57,643 nt of DNA from Gloeophyllum trabeum ATCC 11539 (GCF_000344685.1 NW_006920415.1:77945-135587), one strand, 5' to 3'; counted from the stretch's first letter, positions 34,881 to 47,953 are shown. The notes: generated by a model not told the origin, from the sequence alone. Program-made: numbers and translations.

Positions 34881-35931
34881 ACACCAGGAATGGATTGACG
34901 GGCGCAAGCAAGGCATGGCTCTCTGCCTACCATTGTCGGCAACTGCCGAGACTGGAAAAGCTGACTGCCTAATCCGGAGTATAATAAGGGGTCCGTCTGA
35001 CTCTTATGCTCAAACCGTCATAATGCGCTCGCGCTCAGAGGAACACACTTATTGTGACGCTGCCCACGACTATACATGTGGACCCATTCTTGCTGGAGCC
35101 TGTGTCATTGTCCTGTGCACGCATAGTATTGCCCGGGGAGAACCGCCTTCAGGATGCAATACGGCCTTCAGGCGCCTCACAGCTTCTGAGCTTTTTGTTA
35201 TCTGACATATAAGGCGCCGGATACTACCTGGCCATCCCCACTTACGTGCAACCTTCAAGTTCTCGAGTGAACTCCCTATTTCCCTGAACATACGTCTGCC
35301 GGATTCCCCATGACTTCTCGATCCTTCGCCAGACAATCTCCCGCCCGGGCTGGTTCGAGTTGTGCGGCGTGCCTGATACGCTCCACAATCAACGATTCCT
35401 CGTACGAGACATACATCGTCGAATCCGCGAAGCGCTATGCACCAGAGTGCAGTACTTGTCGCGCGATCGTCAAGAAAGCTAGCATCCGGCGGTGGATTAG
35501 AAGAGGGCTCGGGATCAAGCTGCCGCTCAAGATCTCGGTCTCGTAGCACCTGGGTGCAGATTGCATCTATGGGCCTTACGACCGCTCGGGTGCATCTGTC
35601 GATACTATAACGTCACGGAGGCCGCAGTTATCTCCTGTGGAGAGTTGCCTACCGTCCGTCCAGTTTCAACCCTGATCGCACCGACCCACTTCCCATCCAA
35701 AGTACTGCGTCCAACGTCACGACGAAGGTCAGCCATACTCCCACTTGCTTTGTCGTTTTTGAGCACTAATACCCTTTTGCCTGAGTAGGACACTCGGTCT
35801 TCGCAAACGTGTACATCTAGGTTGCGCCAATGCGCGACCGTGTATATTCCTCACCGGAACCGCCATGCCCTGAAGAGCACCATGGCGCTTAGACATTAGG
35901 AGGCGCGGATAGCTGGATTCATGGGGGATAC
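34881..35931. other. Intergenic with one possible small gene
   Basis: A plus-strand frame at 35310-35546 (78 codons) follows a TATA-like CATATAAGGCGCC near 35206 and has two CxxC pairs (SCAACL and ECSTCR) about 26 residues apart, followed by a basic end. This could be a small zinc-binding protein, but the antisense frame over the same bases is twice as long and I have no homologue in mind. I do not call it as a CDS with confidence. Confidence 0.3.
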
Positions 35932-36051
35932 ATGGCAAGCCCAAGCGGAAAAAGAGATGACCTTCTCCTTCTCTCACTCCCCTTAGACGTCGTAACATAT
36001 CTATCGGTGCGGGACGCGGTGACAAGGCATCAAATGTTACTCATGGATTGA
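35932..36051 (+). pseudogene. F-box N-terminal fragment, 39 aa
   Basis: ATG at 35932 opens MASPSGKRDDLLLLSLPLDV followed by VTYLSVRDAVTRHQ and a stop at 36049-36051. This is the start of an F-box (LPLDV..YLSVRD), with about three residues of the usual LPLDVLxEILSYL spacing missing, and nothing of the later domain. It is unrelated in detail to the three long F-box paralogues. I read it as a truncated gene; an unrecognised downstream exon cannot be excluded. Confidence 0.45.
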
Positions 36052-36381
36052 CTGGTCTTCATACTATTGTATTCTCGTATAAGTAACGGCGGTCCCGCTC
36101 GGGCTCCCGCCCAAGAACACGAGCCATGAGACCCATCTATTTTCGTCTGTCAACATCCAGTTGTACCGGGGATACCTCGGATGGAGATACCACACCATCC
36201 TCGCCAACGCACGACATATGCCTCAACCTCCGGGCGGGCCTGTACATGGAGCAGGAGATACTCCGTTCCTGGTCAGATGACTCTGTTGGCCATACCGCGC
36301 CGGGCTCAGTCAGCAATCCGCCTGAGCAGTATATCTCGATATTTCTCTCCAGGCGCGTACTCCAAGATCACCGTCGTTAGA

Positions 36382-37810
36382 ATGGCCAGCAGGAACGTAC
36401 CGTACTTCAAGCTGAACACGGGGGCTTCCATCCCCGCTATCGGTATGTGTTACCAGAGACTACGGGGGTAAGGAGGTGACTTATCGGACTCGGAACGGCA
36501 GGATTGGGATGCTGGGGAGGGGTCACGAAGGAGGACAGATACGCTGCCAGGCATTGGATCCTAGCTGCTTTGAAGGTCGGTCTTCGCACGTAGGTCCCAA
36601 AGAGAATTTGTATTCACAGTCGCGTCAGGCGGGATACAGGCACCTGGACACTGCTTGGGCATACGGTAGGCATCCGAGCTTGGCAGATCCACAAAGCGTC
36701 GCTGATAGGAGGAATAAGGAACGGAGGAATCCGTCGGGTGGGCTATCAAGGAGTCCGGGATACCTCGCGAGGAGATATTCGTGACGACCAAGCTTCCGTG
36801 CGTATCTGCTAGTGATTCCGACAGTCGACCCGTATTCATGCCAGCATGCCAGTCCGCACCACGGAGGCATCGTCGAGGAATCCTTAAACCAGAGTCTGTC
36901 GGCGCTGAAGCTCGACTATGTCGACCTGGTTAGTAGCCTAATTCCCCTTCTGCCAGAGCTGATTCTCACGTGTATAATTCAACTGTACTCACAGTACCTC
37001 ATTCACTGGCCGCAACGGTATGTATACGAGGATAACAACCCCGACCCCGTAGACGAGAACGGCAACCTCAAGGTGACCGAGAGCCCGAGTATCCCGGAGG
37101 TGTGGGCGCAGATGGAGAAGGTGTTCGCGGCGGGGAAGGCCAAGGCGATCGGAGTGAGCAATTATTCGATAAAGACGTACGTGCAGCTCGCGCGTCAGAG
37201 AGGAGTATGTTATTCATGGACCCGGATTTACAGCTTGGAGATATTGCTGCCTTCGGCGAAGGTTGTGCCAGCCATGAACCAAGTCGAGTGAGTTGTCCGA
37301 CCAACGCGTAGCTAGACTTTGAGTGATCAACGTGATCCAGGCTGCACCCTTACCTTGCTCAGCCTGAGCTGAAAGCGTACTGCAATTCTAAGGGCATCTT
37401 GATGACGGCGTACACTCCTACAGGTGAGCCCTCTGAGCCAATTACTGGCGCCGCCGTTATACTCATGATCTGGCAGGGTACGCCACCGTGCGGAACGACC
37501 CTACGATCACCGAGCTGGCCGCAAAATACGGTGTCAACTCGGCGCAGATCATTTTGGCGTGGCACGTCTGGAGGGGGAACTGCGCAGTGCCCAAGAGCGC
37601 CAACCCGGAGCACCAGAAGACAAATCTGATTGTAAGTCATTATAAACAAATTTTATAGATCGTGCTTTCACACCGGCGTCGTAGCTCCCCAAACTGTCGC
37701 AAGAAGATTTGGAGAAGGTTAGTTCGCTCGACCGTGGTCAGAGGTTGTGCAACAAAGGGGACGAAAAGGGCCAAGTTTACGGATATACCCTCGAGCAGCT
37801 CGGGTGGTAA
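36382..37810 (+). CDS. Aldo/keto reductase, NADPH-dependent (AKR family)
   Basis: Ten exons: 36382-36442, 36502-36575, 36629-36665, 36719-36797, 36853-36928, 36995-37176, 37234-37287, 37341-37423, 37477-37631, 37685-37810; 308 aa with every phase consistent. The catalytic tetrad is present: Asp and Tyr in [11 protein letters not shown], Lys in FVTTKLP, His in YLIHWPQ. Cofactor-side motifs follow: [42 protein letters not shown]. Such enzymes reduce sugars, aldehydes or ketones in the cytosol with NADPH. An insertion after HWPQ ([17 protein letters not shown]) is somewhat longer than usual. Length is normal. Substrate cannot be told from sequence. Confidence 0.93.
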
Positions 37811-38474
37811 ACTGACTCGTCCAAGCGTGTTGCGGTGTATCTTTAGGTGTAAGATATGTTGTATGTACCGGATGCGTGGCGGGTACAAACGAGACTGCGC
37901 AATGTCCGACGCTGCCAGAGCTCACCTCGGATTCGAATATCCCAACAATAGTCGAACTCAATAAGCGTTTCTCGCTCATTTTCTCAGTGCGCTGAAGCCT
38001 TTCGGGGTCCCTGCCGAACGGCGATCGAACGAGAAAACGAGAAACAGCTCCTCGAGCTGTTTCTCTCGTTTCTCTGGGGCGGACTTTCAATTGCCATGCG
38101 CTGTACTGATGTACCAGGCTCTCGGTTGCTTATGTCTTGCCTAATACGATATGTTTTGGCTTGTTGTGACGCGCTGTTGGACGCGCACTAAGTTGTGTTC
38201 TGGCACCCTTGCAACTACTGAGCTAGGGCAGGGCCAGTATAGTGACCCTGCTGATACTGCCACATACCATCCCAGTCCGCCATAGAATACAGCACGTGGG
38301 ATGAGCACGAGCTATCTGACAGCTGTGGTGTCTAGCATGCGACGAGAAATCCGCCAGAAAATGCACGCTCAATAACTTCGGGTTTCTCCGTGTCGCCGCG
38401 TCGGCAGGAGGGGTGCCAGTGCGCCCGAGAAAATGAAAACGAGAAACGATATTGAGTTGGGCTAATAATGACGA
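37811..38474. other. AKR downstream region; last 434 bp repeated after the gap
   Basis: 38041-38474 is identical to 39041-39474. It includes a 12-bp-arm hairpin around 38039-38065 (GAAACAGCTC / GAGCTGTTTC). No gene is seen. Confidence 0.7.
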
Positions 38475-39040
38475 NNNNNNNNNNNNNNNNNNNNNNNNNN
38501 NNNNNNNNNNNNNNNNNNNNNNNNNNNNNNNNNNNNNNNNNNNNNNNNNNNNNNNNNNNNNNNNNNNNNNNNNNNNNNNNNNNNNNNNNNNNNNNNNNNN
38601 NNNNNNNNNNNNNNNNNNNNNNNNNNNNNNNNNNNNNNNNNNNNNNNNNNNNNNNNNNNNNNNNNNNNNNNNNNNNNNNNNNNNNNNNNNNNNNNNNNNN
38701 NNNNNNNNNNNNNNNNNNNNNNNNNNNNNNNNNNNNNNNNNNNNNNNNNNNNNNNNNNNNNNNNNNNNNNNNNNNNNNNNNNNNNNNNNNNNNNNNNNNN
38801 NNNNNNNNNNNNNNNNNNNNNNNNNNNNNNNNNNNNNNNNNNNNNNNNNNNNNNNNNNNNNNNNNNNNNNNNNNNNNNNNNNNNNNNNNNNNNNNNNNNN
38901 NNNNNNNNNNNNNNNNNNNNNNNNNNNNNNNNNNNNNNNNNNNNNNNNNNNNNNNNNNNNNNNNNNNNNNNNNNNNNNNNNNNNNNNNNNNNNNNNNNNN
39001 NNNNNNNNNNNNNNNNNNNNNNNNNNNNNNNNNNNNNNNN
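38475..39040. other. Assembly gap (566 N)
   Basis: A run of N. The 434 bases before it reappear unchanged directly after it, at an offset of exactly 1000. This is what unmerged overlapping contig ends look like, so the gap probably holds no missing sequence. Frames crossing the N run are meaningless. Confidence 0.95.
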
Positions 39041-39564
39041 GAAACAGCTCCTCGAGCTGTTTCTCTCGTTTCTCTGGGGCGGACTTTCAATTGCCATGCG
39101 CTGTACTGATGTACCAGGCTCTCGGTTGCTTATGTCTTGCCTAATACGATATGTTTTGGCTTGTTGTGACGCGCTGTTGGACGCGCACTAAGTTGTGTTC
39201 TGGCACCCTTGCAACTACTGAGCTAGGGCAGGGCCAGTATAGTGACCCTGCTGATACTGCCACATACCATCCCAGTCCGCCATAGAATACAGCACGTGGG
39301 ATGAGCACGAGCTATCTGACAGCTGTGGTGTCTAGCATGCGACGAGAAATCCGCCAGAAAATGCACGCTCAATAACTTCGGGTTTCTCCGTGTCGCCGCG
39401 TCGGCAGGAGGGGTGCCAGTGCGCCCGAGAAAATGAAAACGAGAAACGATATTGAGTTGGGCTAATAATGACGATTCGCTTGTGAGCGCTTGGGCGGTCG
39501 CCGGGATGCACCGCCTCTCGTTGGCTTGGCACGCCGGCCATTTCTGTCGTCGATGTCGAACGAC

Positions 39565-40468
39565 AGGACCCCTGAAAATACCGATAGATGCCGGTGCCAG
39601 TCCGGACAAAAATCGCGGTCTCGAGCCCTCCATGCCAGACGCCATCCGGACAAGGATGGACGATCGAACCGGCCATCCCGGTTTTACAGTCCGGACACCG
39701 GTCATGACCGAGCTACCATGCCGGTTACAGTCCGGACACGGCTGTGTGGCAAGTTGGCAACGGGCCCAATGTATTTACCCTTTATAGTATTTTAAACCAA
39801 TTATGGTGCAGGTTTGTCCCAACCTGTCGTTGTGTACCCTCGTGTAGCCCTTATTTGCACTGTGATATATAGTTTCTAGTATGTAGCACAATGGGCTCCG
39901 ATGTCCAGTGGCTGAATGTGGCTGAGATCAGTACGCTGTATCGTCAAAGTTTCCCTACACCATCACCACTTTACGTGACTCTGGAAGCATGGACGACGCC
40001 CACAATAACGTAAAGTGTGCGATTCGAGCTCGTTCATATGGGATACAGCAGTCTCAGCGGGATTCACATTAGGGCGTGGCGGACATTGACCTCACGGAAG
40101 AGGTGAACGTCTCATTCAATCCCAAGGATTGGATTGGGACAAAAGCAAAACGAATGCCGCACTCCATCTGGACTGGGATGGGCAGGAGGATGGGGAGTGT
40201 GCGGCCTTCGTGAATTCTGTCGCTTCATTGACTGCATTCAAGTCCTAGTACTATTACTGATACATTGCAAGTGTTCCAATGAGTTGATAGACGAGAAAAC
40301 ATTTCTTTTCTGTTTTTTCAAATGCCGGTGCATTAGTCCGGACAAAAATCGGCCCCTTCGGGAGGCCGGTATTTTATCCGGACAAAAATGCAGGGGGGAG
40401 CCTCAGACAATCCAGACATGGAAATTTTGAGTCTCGCACCGGCATTTATCAGTATTTTCAGGGGTCCT
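39565..40468. mobile_element. Non-autonomous DNA transposon, AGGACCCCTGA family, copy 2 (904 bp)
   Basis: Inverted ends of about 33 bp: AGGACCCCTGAAAATACCGA then TAGATGCCGGTGC at the left, complementary with a few changes at 40436-40468. Flanked by a perfect 8-bp duplication CGAACGAC (39557-39564 and 40469-40476). Near each end are repeated CCGGACAAAAAT units (several near 39600-39740, two near 40335-40390). No transposase frame. The shared terminal 11 bp, the 8-bp duplication and the GGACAAA subterminal units join it to copy 1. Confidence 0.88.
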
Positions 40469-40476
40469 CGAACGAC

Positions 40477-40912
40477 CTGGGCTCTTCAGATCTGTTCAGT
40501 TCCCTGGGGATTCTGATTTCCTTGTGATCGAGATTGCGCTGTACCGTGAAGATGTTCTGTGGCGTTCCAAACCGTGCAAACAGGAGTGCAGAGGGATCGC
40601 AGTCCGAGTCGAAAACCCGCAACGCAGGACGGAAATAAACATACGGGACATATGTCGGGGGTTGTCACAACCCCAGATAGCGGGGCAATGATATGTGTGG
40701 AGCTTAGAATACTTCGTGAGGGCAGAGAACTGGGCGGTTGGTAATTATATAGTCCCCCGCAGGAAGACCGGATATCTCCTCCTAAACCGGCAAGGACAAG
40801 CGTGATCAGCTGTCCGCCCTTCCCGTCCGCTACATTCACAAGCACGACTGACAGTCCTGGGGACGTCGTCCATCCTTTATCCCCTCCTGCTCCCGCCACG
40901 ACCGCATCCAAC
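40477..40912. other. Promoter region of the methyltransferase gene
   Basis: About 430 bp, no gene. A perfect short palindrome GGGGTTGTCACAACCCC at 40659-40675 could be a protein-binding site. Confidence 0.4.
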
Positions 40913-42194
40913 ATGCCTTCCGTCCTCCAACGCCACCCGCGATACTCGCTCTTTGTCCTGCTGGTTCTCTCAGGCACCCTCTACATGCTTGCGACGGACA
41001 GCCTATGGGGCTATGGCTCGCCGCACGTTGTAACATACGACCCCAGTCTGAGCTCCCGAATAGCCAAGTCCGAGATGATCTACGAGCGGATGCTGAAGAA
41101 ACGACAACAGCTCATCGAGCGGTTTGGGCCGTCCCCAAAAGACATCGCCACGTGAGCAGCCTCCCGTACTCCTCGTGTGCACCCCTTAATCGTCACTTCC
41201 TCAATAGCTTTCCTCCTAATGAGGAGCCCTGGCCGGCGTATACAGTGTGTGAGTGACGTATCGCTGCTTCCGAATAAGAGATACTGAGAGAGGATCGTTA
41301 GGGGACTTCTTCCCGCCGGCATTCAACTGCCCCCATGAGCTGGAGCGAATAGGCGACATGGGGGATGGCGGGAAATGGACGTGCGGATTGTCGAGGGTCG
41401 AGCAGAACCCGGACTGCATCGTCTACTCCATAGGTAAGCACTTCAGCACCGTCCGCAGCACTCATCTCATAATACACGGATCTGCTGCAGGAATAAACTA
41501 CGAGTCTTCGTTCGAGGCAGAACTCTTATCGCGGACGCGGCACTGCCAAGTATGGGGCTACGACTTCACCGTCTCTTCGTTCGGCCCCCAGATCCCCAAG
41601 TCGCTGCGCAGCAGGGCGCATTTCCATCCCTACCGCCTCGCGGGCACCGATGCCAACGAAGACGCACAGTACACGCTCGAGGCACTCATGCAGATGAACG
41701 GTGCGCACACACATCATATTCATAGTGCTACCCTCCGCAATGCACGCTAATGTCGGTCCCAGGCCACACGCACATCGACATCCTGAAAATCGACATCGAG
41801 AGCTGGGAGTTCGAGACGCTCGCAGCGCTGATTAAGCCGTACGTCGCCTCGGGCAAGCCCCTCCCCTTCGGCCAGCTGCAGCTCGAGATCCACCTCTGGG
41901 GGAAGAAGTTCAGCGAGTTCCTCGCGTGGTGGACGATACTCGAGGAGGCGGGGCTCCGGCCGTTCATGACCGAGCCGAATTTGGTCTACCAAAATTATAA
42001 CAAGGAGAGTAACACCGAGTTGGCTGAGGTCAGTCCTGCTCTTTCGTTGGTGGTGGTGGGGAAAGAATGCTGATAATTTGGATGCAATGTAGTACTCCTT
42101 CCTCAACGTCAAGGGCGACAATATATTCATCTCCGACCCGCCTGTCCTTCAATCTGTGCCGAATCCGGCCAAGATCCGCCGCGAAGGATCCTAA
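40913..42194 (+). CDS. METTL24/FkbM-like methyltransferase, membrane-anchored
   Basis: Six exons: 40913-41151, 41208-41248, 41302-41433, 41491-41700, 41763-42028, 42093-42194; 329 aa, phases agree. The N-terminus has a single hydrophobic signal-anchor (YSLFVLLVLSGTLYMLA), so the catalytic part should face a secretory lumen, probably the Golgi. The methyltransferase region starts at VWDFFPPAFNCPHELERIGD, followed by GDGGKWTCGL, SSFEAELLSRT, VWGYDFT and the acidic DILKIDIESWEFE motif typical of FkbM/METTL24-type enzymes. It ends with LQLEIHLW and FSEFLAWWTILEEAGLRPF. The family is assumed to use S-adenosylmethionine; the acceptor is unknown. The first ATG in frame with the anchor was used. Confidence 0.88.
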
Positions 42195-43856
42195 ATTATT
42201 ACCCCCCTTTTGGATTCCTCTACTTGCTATCCCCTCGCACATTATTACTCATTCTCATACCCTCACCCACTGCACAGCCTTCCCTTGACTACTTGTGTGT
42301 ATCAAACGCTCAGTCGTTCGCTGTACATACTCTCCTGCACACTCCCTCCACACTTCAGTAGAATAGCTACTAATGGACTAGAATATATGTAACATGTATC
42401 TTGCACACTTATCTATCTATGGACGTCGAACTTCCACGTACGGTAATGGTGAGCAAGACTCTTCCGCAAGGCACTGTTTTACCAAGATCGGCATCTCTAA
42501 CTGGGCGAAGATGCACCTGTTTGAGGGCTTGCAACTTGAGGAAATCTGCGACCAAAGGAATAACCCTGGATTTCAGTTCAGCTGGTCGCTGAAAGTAATG
42601 GCCGGGTGGCGTAGCCACCCAGACGCGATTCGTGACTAAAGTGGCGTGACATATGGAACGCGTTACGCACGTGCAGCGGTCGCTCTGAGTCCTCGTACTT
42701 ACCTTCCAGACAGCGTCCTGCTGCACATCTACAGCCTTTTCTGAGTGGGCCTAGAGTGCTATGGCGGCCACTGGCGAGATTTCCTTGCTCCGTCCCGCTA
42801 CAGTTTACGAGCGGAAGCAGTTCAGAACACTACTGAATCCCCGACTCCCACGGTAGTTGGAAGAAATGGTCGCTCCACCATACAACTCGCTCTCGCCGTG
42901 AGAACCTCATGTAATCAACGGTCCCGACTGGACCGATGCCACTTTCATTTCGACTTGAAGACAACTGCCCGCACACACCTAACGTGAACGATCAAGTGAT
43001 GCAAGTGCATAGCATTCAATAAAAGGATGCATTCAAACAAGTGAGGCCAATAGATGAGACTAGTATCTCTGAGTGGCAACCAGTAACTTGAGAAGCCCCT
43101 TTAAATACTGATGTAGATATAAGACAGGACTATATGAATACTGTGTATGTGTCTGTCAAGAGTGGCATTCCGCAGCTTGACCACACACTAGTACTGGAAT
43201 ACTTAATGGTTTCTGACTGGAGTCGGGGATTGGCGCTTGCGCCGCTACGATACAATCTGGCCGAGGCAATAGCATTCCTGGACTCCCTGCTCCCTGCGCT
43301 CACCCACGATATTGAGGGTCCCTGTGGAGTGACATAGCTTGATGGGGGGAACAGGTAATGAAGAGTTATGGAGGCAGCAGCATGCACAGTGCACCCTACA
43401 CAACTCACCTGTATTGCTTGGATGCTGTAGCTACTGGTAAAGCTCGTATGAACGACCCTTGTCATTAGGCAGCAGGGTGGCAGGGTTTATATACACTGTG
43501 GCCCATAGGCTAACTAAGCTATGTGGAATATCTATAATCCTACTGTGCTCCACCTATGATGTCACTGACCCACATGAGCTCCGTGCCCTTGTACAATAAT
43601 GAAATATACCAGAAAGTTCCAGAGAGTTCTGGTACGTTCTGGTATGTTGTAGAACCTGGCAGCTAAGTCAGCGCCTAGTTCAGCAATGTCTACCAATCCC
43701 TGTCTCCGTAGTTGCACTGGTCAAAGCAGAGATTCTGTAGAACGCCTTTTCCAGGTCATCAAATCATGGCGGAAGAGGTGTGGTGTTCCCTGGTCTGATG
43801 GTTTATTAGTGCGCATAGGCACTTACTTGAACACAGCAAATGTGTATTTACTGATA
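42195..43856. other. Intergenic, no supported gene
   Basis: Two short plus-strand frames near 43134-43337 (VSVKSGIPQLDHTLVLEYLM...) and 43686-43874 (DSVERLFQVIKSWRKRCG...) look somewhat protein-like but end without partners. They may be remnants of a larger element interrupted next to the Tc1-like insertion. Near 43609-43641 lies a run of alternating GAA/TTC units with 5-bp spacing (CCAGAAAGTTCCAGAGAG, then TTCTGGTACGTTCTGG), resembling a heat-shock element. Confidence 0.35.
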
Positions 43857-45229
43857 CAGTTGACTCTCCCTTAACCCATACCTCCAATAACCCATAACCT
43901 TTTAATAACCCATACATTTTTATGTCCACCAATTTGGTTCCTAATTAATGGTCGCGACAACCATCAGGAACCTCGGATATCTCCATATGCTCCATATGGA
44001 GTCACATGGAGCCCCGGAGCGACGGAGAGGTCCCCCCATCATCCCGAGACGGCCATCTCCGTCCGGCTCAGGACGGAGACAGCGTCTCCTCCTGGAGACA
44101 CCACATGGCTTCGGCGGGAGTTCGTATACCTGACACTCGATATCTATCCCTCACATAGGGACAGGATATGGGCTTATGTTTTTGCTATATGTGCTGCTCT
44201 TTGCATTCAAGCAAAATTTAGCACAGATTACTGTATATTAGTGGGGGGCATGTCTCCGGATGGAGACCTCGTCTCCGTCTGGAGAACCTGTCTCCATCCC
44301 GCACATGGCAGAGCCGCGGAGACGCTGTCTCCATCCGGAGATATTCTGGTTTCCTGATGACCCATAACTCTCTGATACCCCATTACCCATAGCCATAAAT
44401 TGTCCTATTTTTAGCTTGATCAGAGCCATATGGTCCACCATTTATTACTTTTGCACCATTTACTATTGAGAGTGTCTCATATTCCAACCCAAAGTCCATA
44501 CCAATATACCCCTCCTTTGGGAGGCATTGTGGCACCCCCAATATGTGGACCACTTTTCAACCGACCAGCACATCCCGGCGTGCCATGTTTGGCTTTAGTG
44601 GCACCATTACGGAATGAGGACTTGTTTCAAATCAACTCTTGAATCCGTCAGACAGTAGACCTGAATGACTTATCAGCACAGTACATAAAATTTATGCAGT
44701 CCACCTGGGATTGAATGTATGGAGTAGGGGCTCACTAAAACTCCATGTATTTTATGTTCTTTTGCCACCACTTATAAGTGGAAATTTCATGGCATTTGCA
44801 TGCAATATTAATGAAACTGCACACAGGCTGCCCAGGATATGCCACTGGACCTCCTGGACCCCGAAGCTCACCCAGCTCGATTAATAACAAGCTGATTTTT
44901 TTATCGTAGAACTCGAGGCATTGATCTCAACAAGCTATGATACCGTGATTTTTATGCAATAAGTAGTACTCAAGCTCAACTAATATACATAAGGATGGAG
45001 GGTAAGCTGCCGACAGCCATCGGCGCTTCTCGAGTGGCAGTGTGCACCCATACCGGGCCACGCGTAGCATAATGCAGCATCACGGACTGTCCGGCATATG
45101 CCGTGCTCCCTGCCACATGTCACGCTGCCCGCCAATTCCACATTCTGTCACACCCTGGTAACCCATAGTCTCCGAAAACCCATACCTTTCTGTGTCCACG
45201 GACCGCTATGGGTCTGGGAGAGTCGACTG
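43857..45229. mobile_element. Tc1/mariner-like non-autonomous element, 1373 bp
   Basis: The ends are CAGTTGACTCTCCCTTAACC at 43857 and, inverted, CAGTCGACTCTCCCAGACCC at 45229. Both sides are flanked by TA (43855-43856 and 45230-45231), the target of the Tc1/mariner group. Close to both ends the motif AACCCATA recurs many times. Its right 100 bp matches the right end of the 433-bp element at 56068-56500, so they are one family. No transposase is readable. The inside at about 43976-44350 holds GGAGAC/GTCTCC inverted blocks, possibly a further nested insertion. Confidence 0.8.
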
Positions 45230-45231
45230 TA

Positions 45232-45411
45232 CATCGTCTTTGCTATTGCGCCCCCGCGTAAACATGACCAAATATTACCTTTTCGAGAAGAATATCATGT
45301 GACCTCCGACCCCTCCGGCCGCGTCACTAAAAATAACTGGACCCAGCCGTATTAAGTAAACGCCAATTACATTGCCATCATATATTTTTAATGTGTAAGA
45401 CATGCATCGCT
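45232..45411. other. Intergenic, nothing recognised
   Basis: Right flank of the Tc1/mariner-like element up to the tRNA-like sequence; no gene. Confidence 0.35.
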
Positions 45412-45486
45412 TCTTTAGTGTAGTGGTTATGCGGCGTGCATTCAGCACTGGACGTCTAGAGTTCAATTCCTACTGTGCACATTTTT
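45412..45486 (+). ncRNA. tRNA-like sequence, tRNA pseudogene or SINE head
   Basis: An A-box-like TTTAGTGTAGTGGTTATGC (from 45415) and a B-box-like GAGTTCAATTCC (from 45459) are spaced as in a tRNA gene and followed by a T6 run at 45482, a Pol III stop. The middle holds GTGCATTCAGCAC, a partial anticodon arm. Acceptor and T-stem pairing are poor, so it is not a working tRNA. A decayed tRNA (tRNA-Glu/Gly-like D arm) or the head of a SINE are both possible. Confidence 0.4.
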
Positions 45487-45499
45487 TGATTTGTGCTTT

Positions 45500-45513
45500 T
45501 AGGGTTAGGGTTT
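45500..45513 (+). repeat. Two interstitial telomere-type units
   Basis: TTTAGGGTTAGGGTTT contains two TTAGGG units, the usual basidiomycete telomere repeat. Two units can arise by chance or by repair; it does not mark a chromosome end here. Confidence 0.3.
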
Positions 45514-45990
45514 ATTAACTTTCCTTACTGTTGACTTTTATATCTACCTTGTCAGCCACATGTATCACAGCTATATAGATTTCAATGAAAATTTATTTCG
45601 CCCCATCTATATGACCCTCTTAGTCCAGACTTGAAGATACTCTAACTGGCCGGACACGCGCGCGGCGGGAAGCCCGCGTTTGCCGGCATCACGTGATATT
45701 CTTCTGGATATGGTATATTTGTACGTGTTTGCACGGGGGCGCAGTAAAGCTACCTACTGTACATGGGTGTCAAGACCGAACTCTCCAACGCGTCCTGCGC
45801 ACGTGATTAAGAAGTATGACATTCCTGCGCACGGCTGCCCAGGTGACTCACTACCTCGACTCGATGTCATTGTTAGCAGATGCCGGGCCCATGAATATCA
45901 AGCCGCACTCTTATCTCTGGGTATATAGAGGCATACAGCGGATGACCGAAGAACTTGACCCCCTCGAGTGACTAAGTAGAGCAGCCCACC

Positions 45991-47684
<1,694 letters not shown>

Positions 47685-47953
47685 TTGGCCCCTAGCTTAT
47701 CATGGCGGCGACGGTGGTATAAGTACGATAGTGTAACAACAGTGATCGCAAAGCACAAACGAACGGCATGTAAAATGGGTATCTCGGTTCACCGTCCGGA
47801 TGTCCCAGCACCCGGACTCGCGTGATGCCCAGACGGAGTAGGTTAAGGAGAGACAATGGCGATGTGACGGACGCACTCTGGCCAGCCTACCTACTCTGAC
47901 TCGTGCGAGTCGTGCATTTCCAAAGTAGATTTGAAAGGGTCGTCGACGGGGGA
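47685..47953. other. Convergent intergenic gap
   Basis: About 270 bp between the 3' ends of the AKR7-like gene (plus) and the second DUF6534 gene (minus). No gene. Confidence 0.4.

Noticed and set aside
38332..39144. Long frames across the N run
   Set aside because: They consist of unknown bases; the flanks are repeated sequence.
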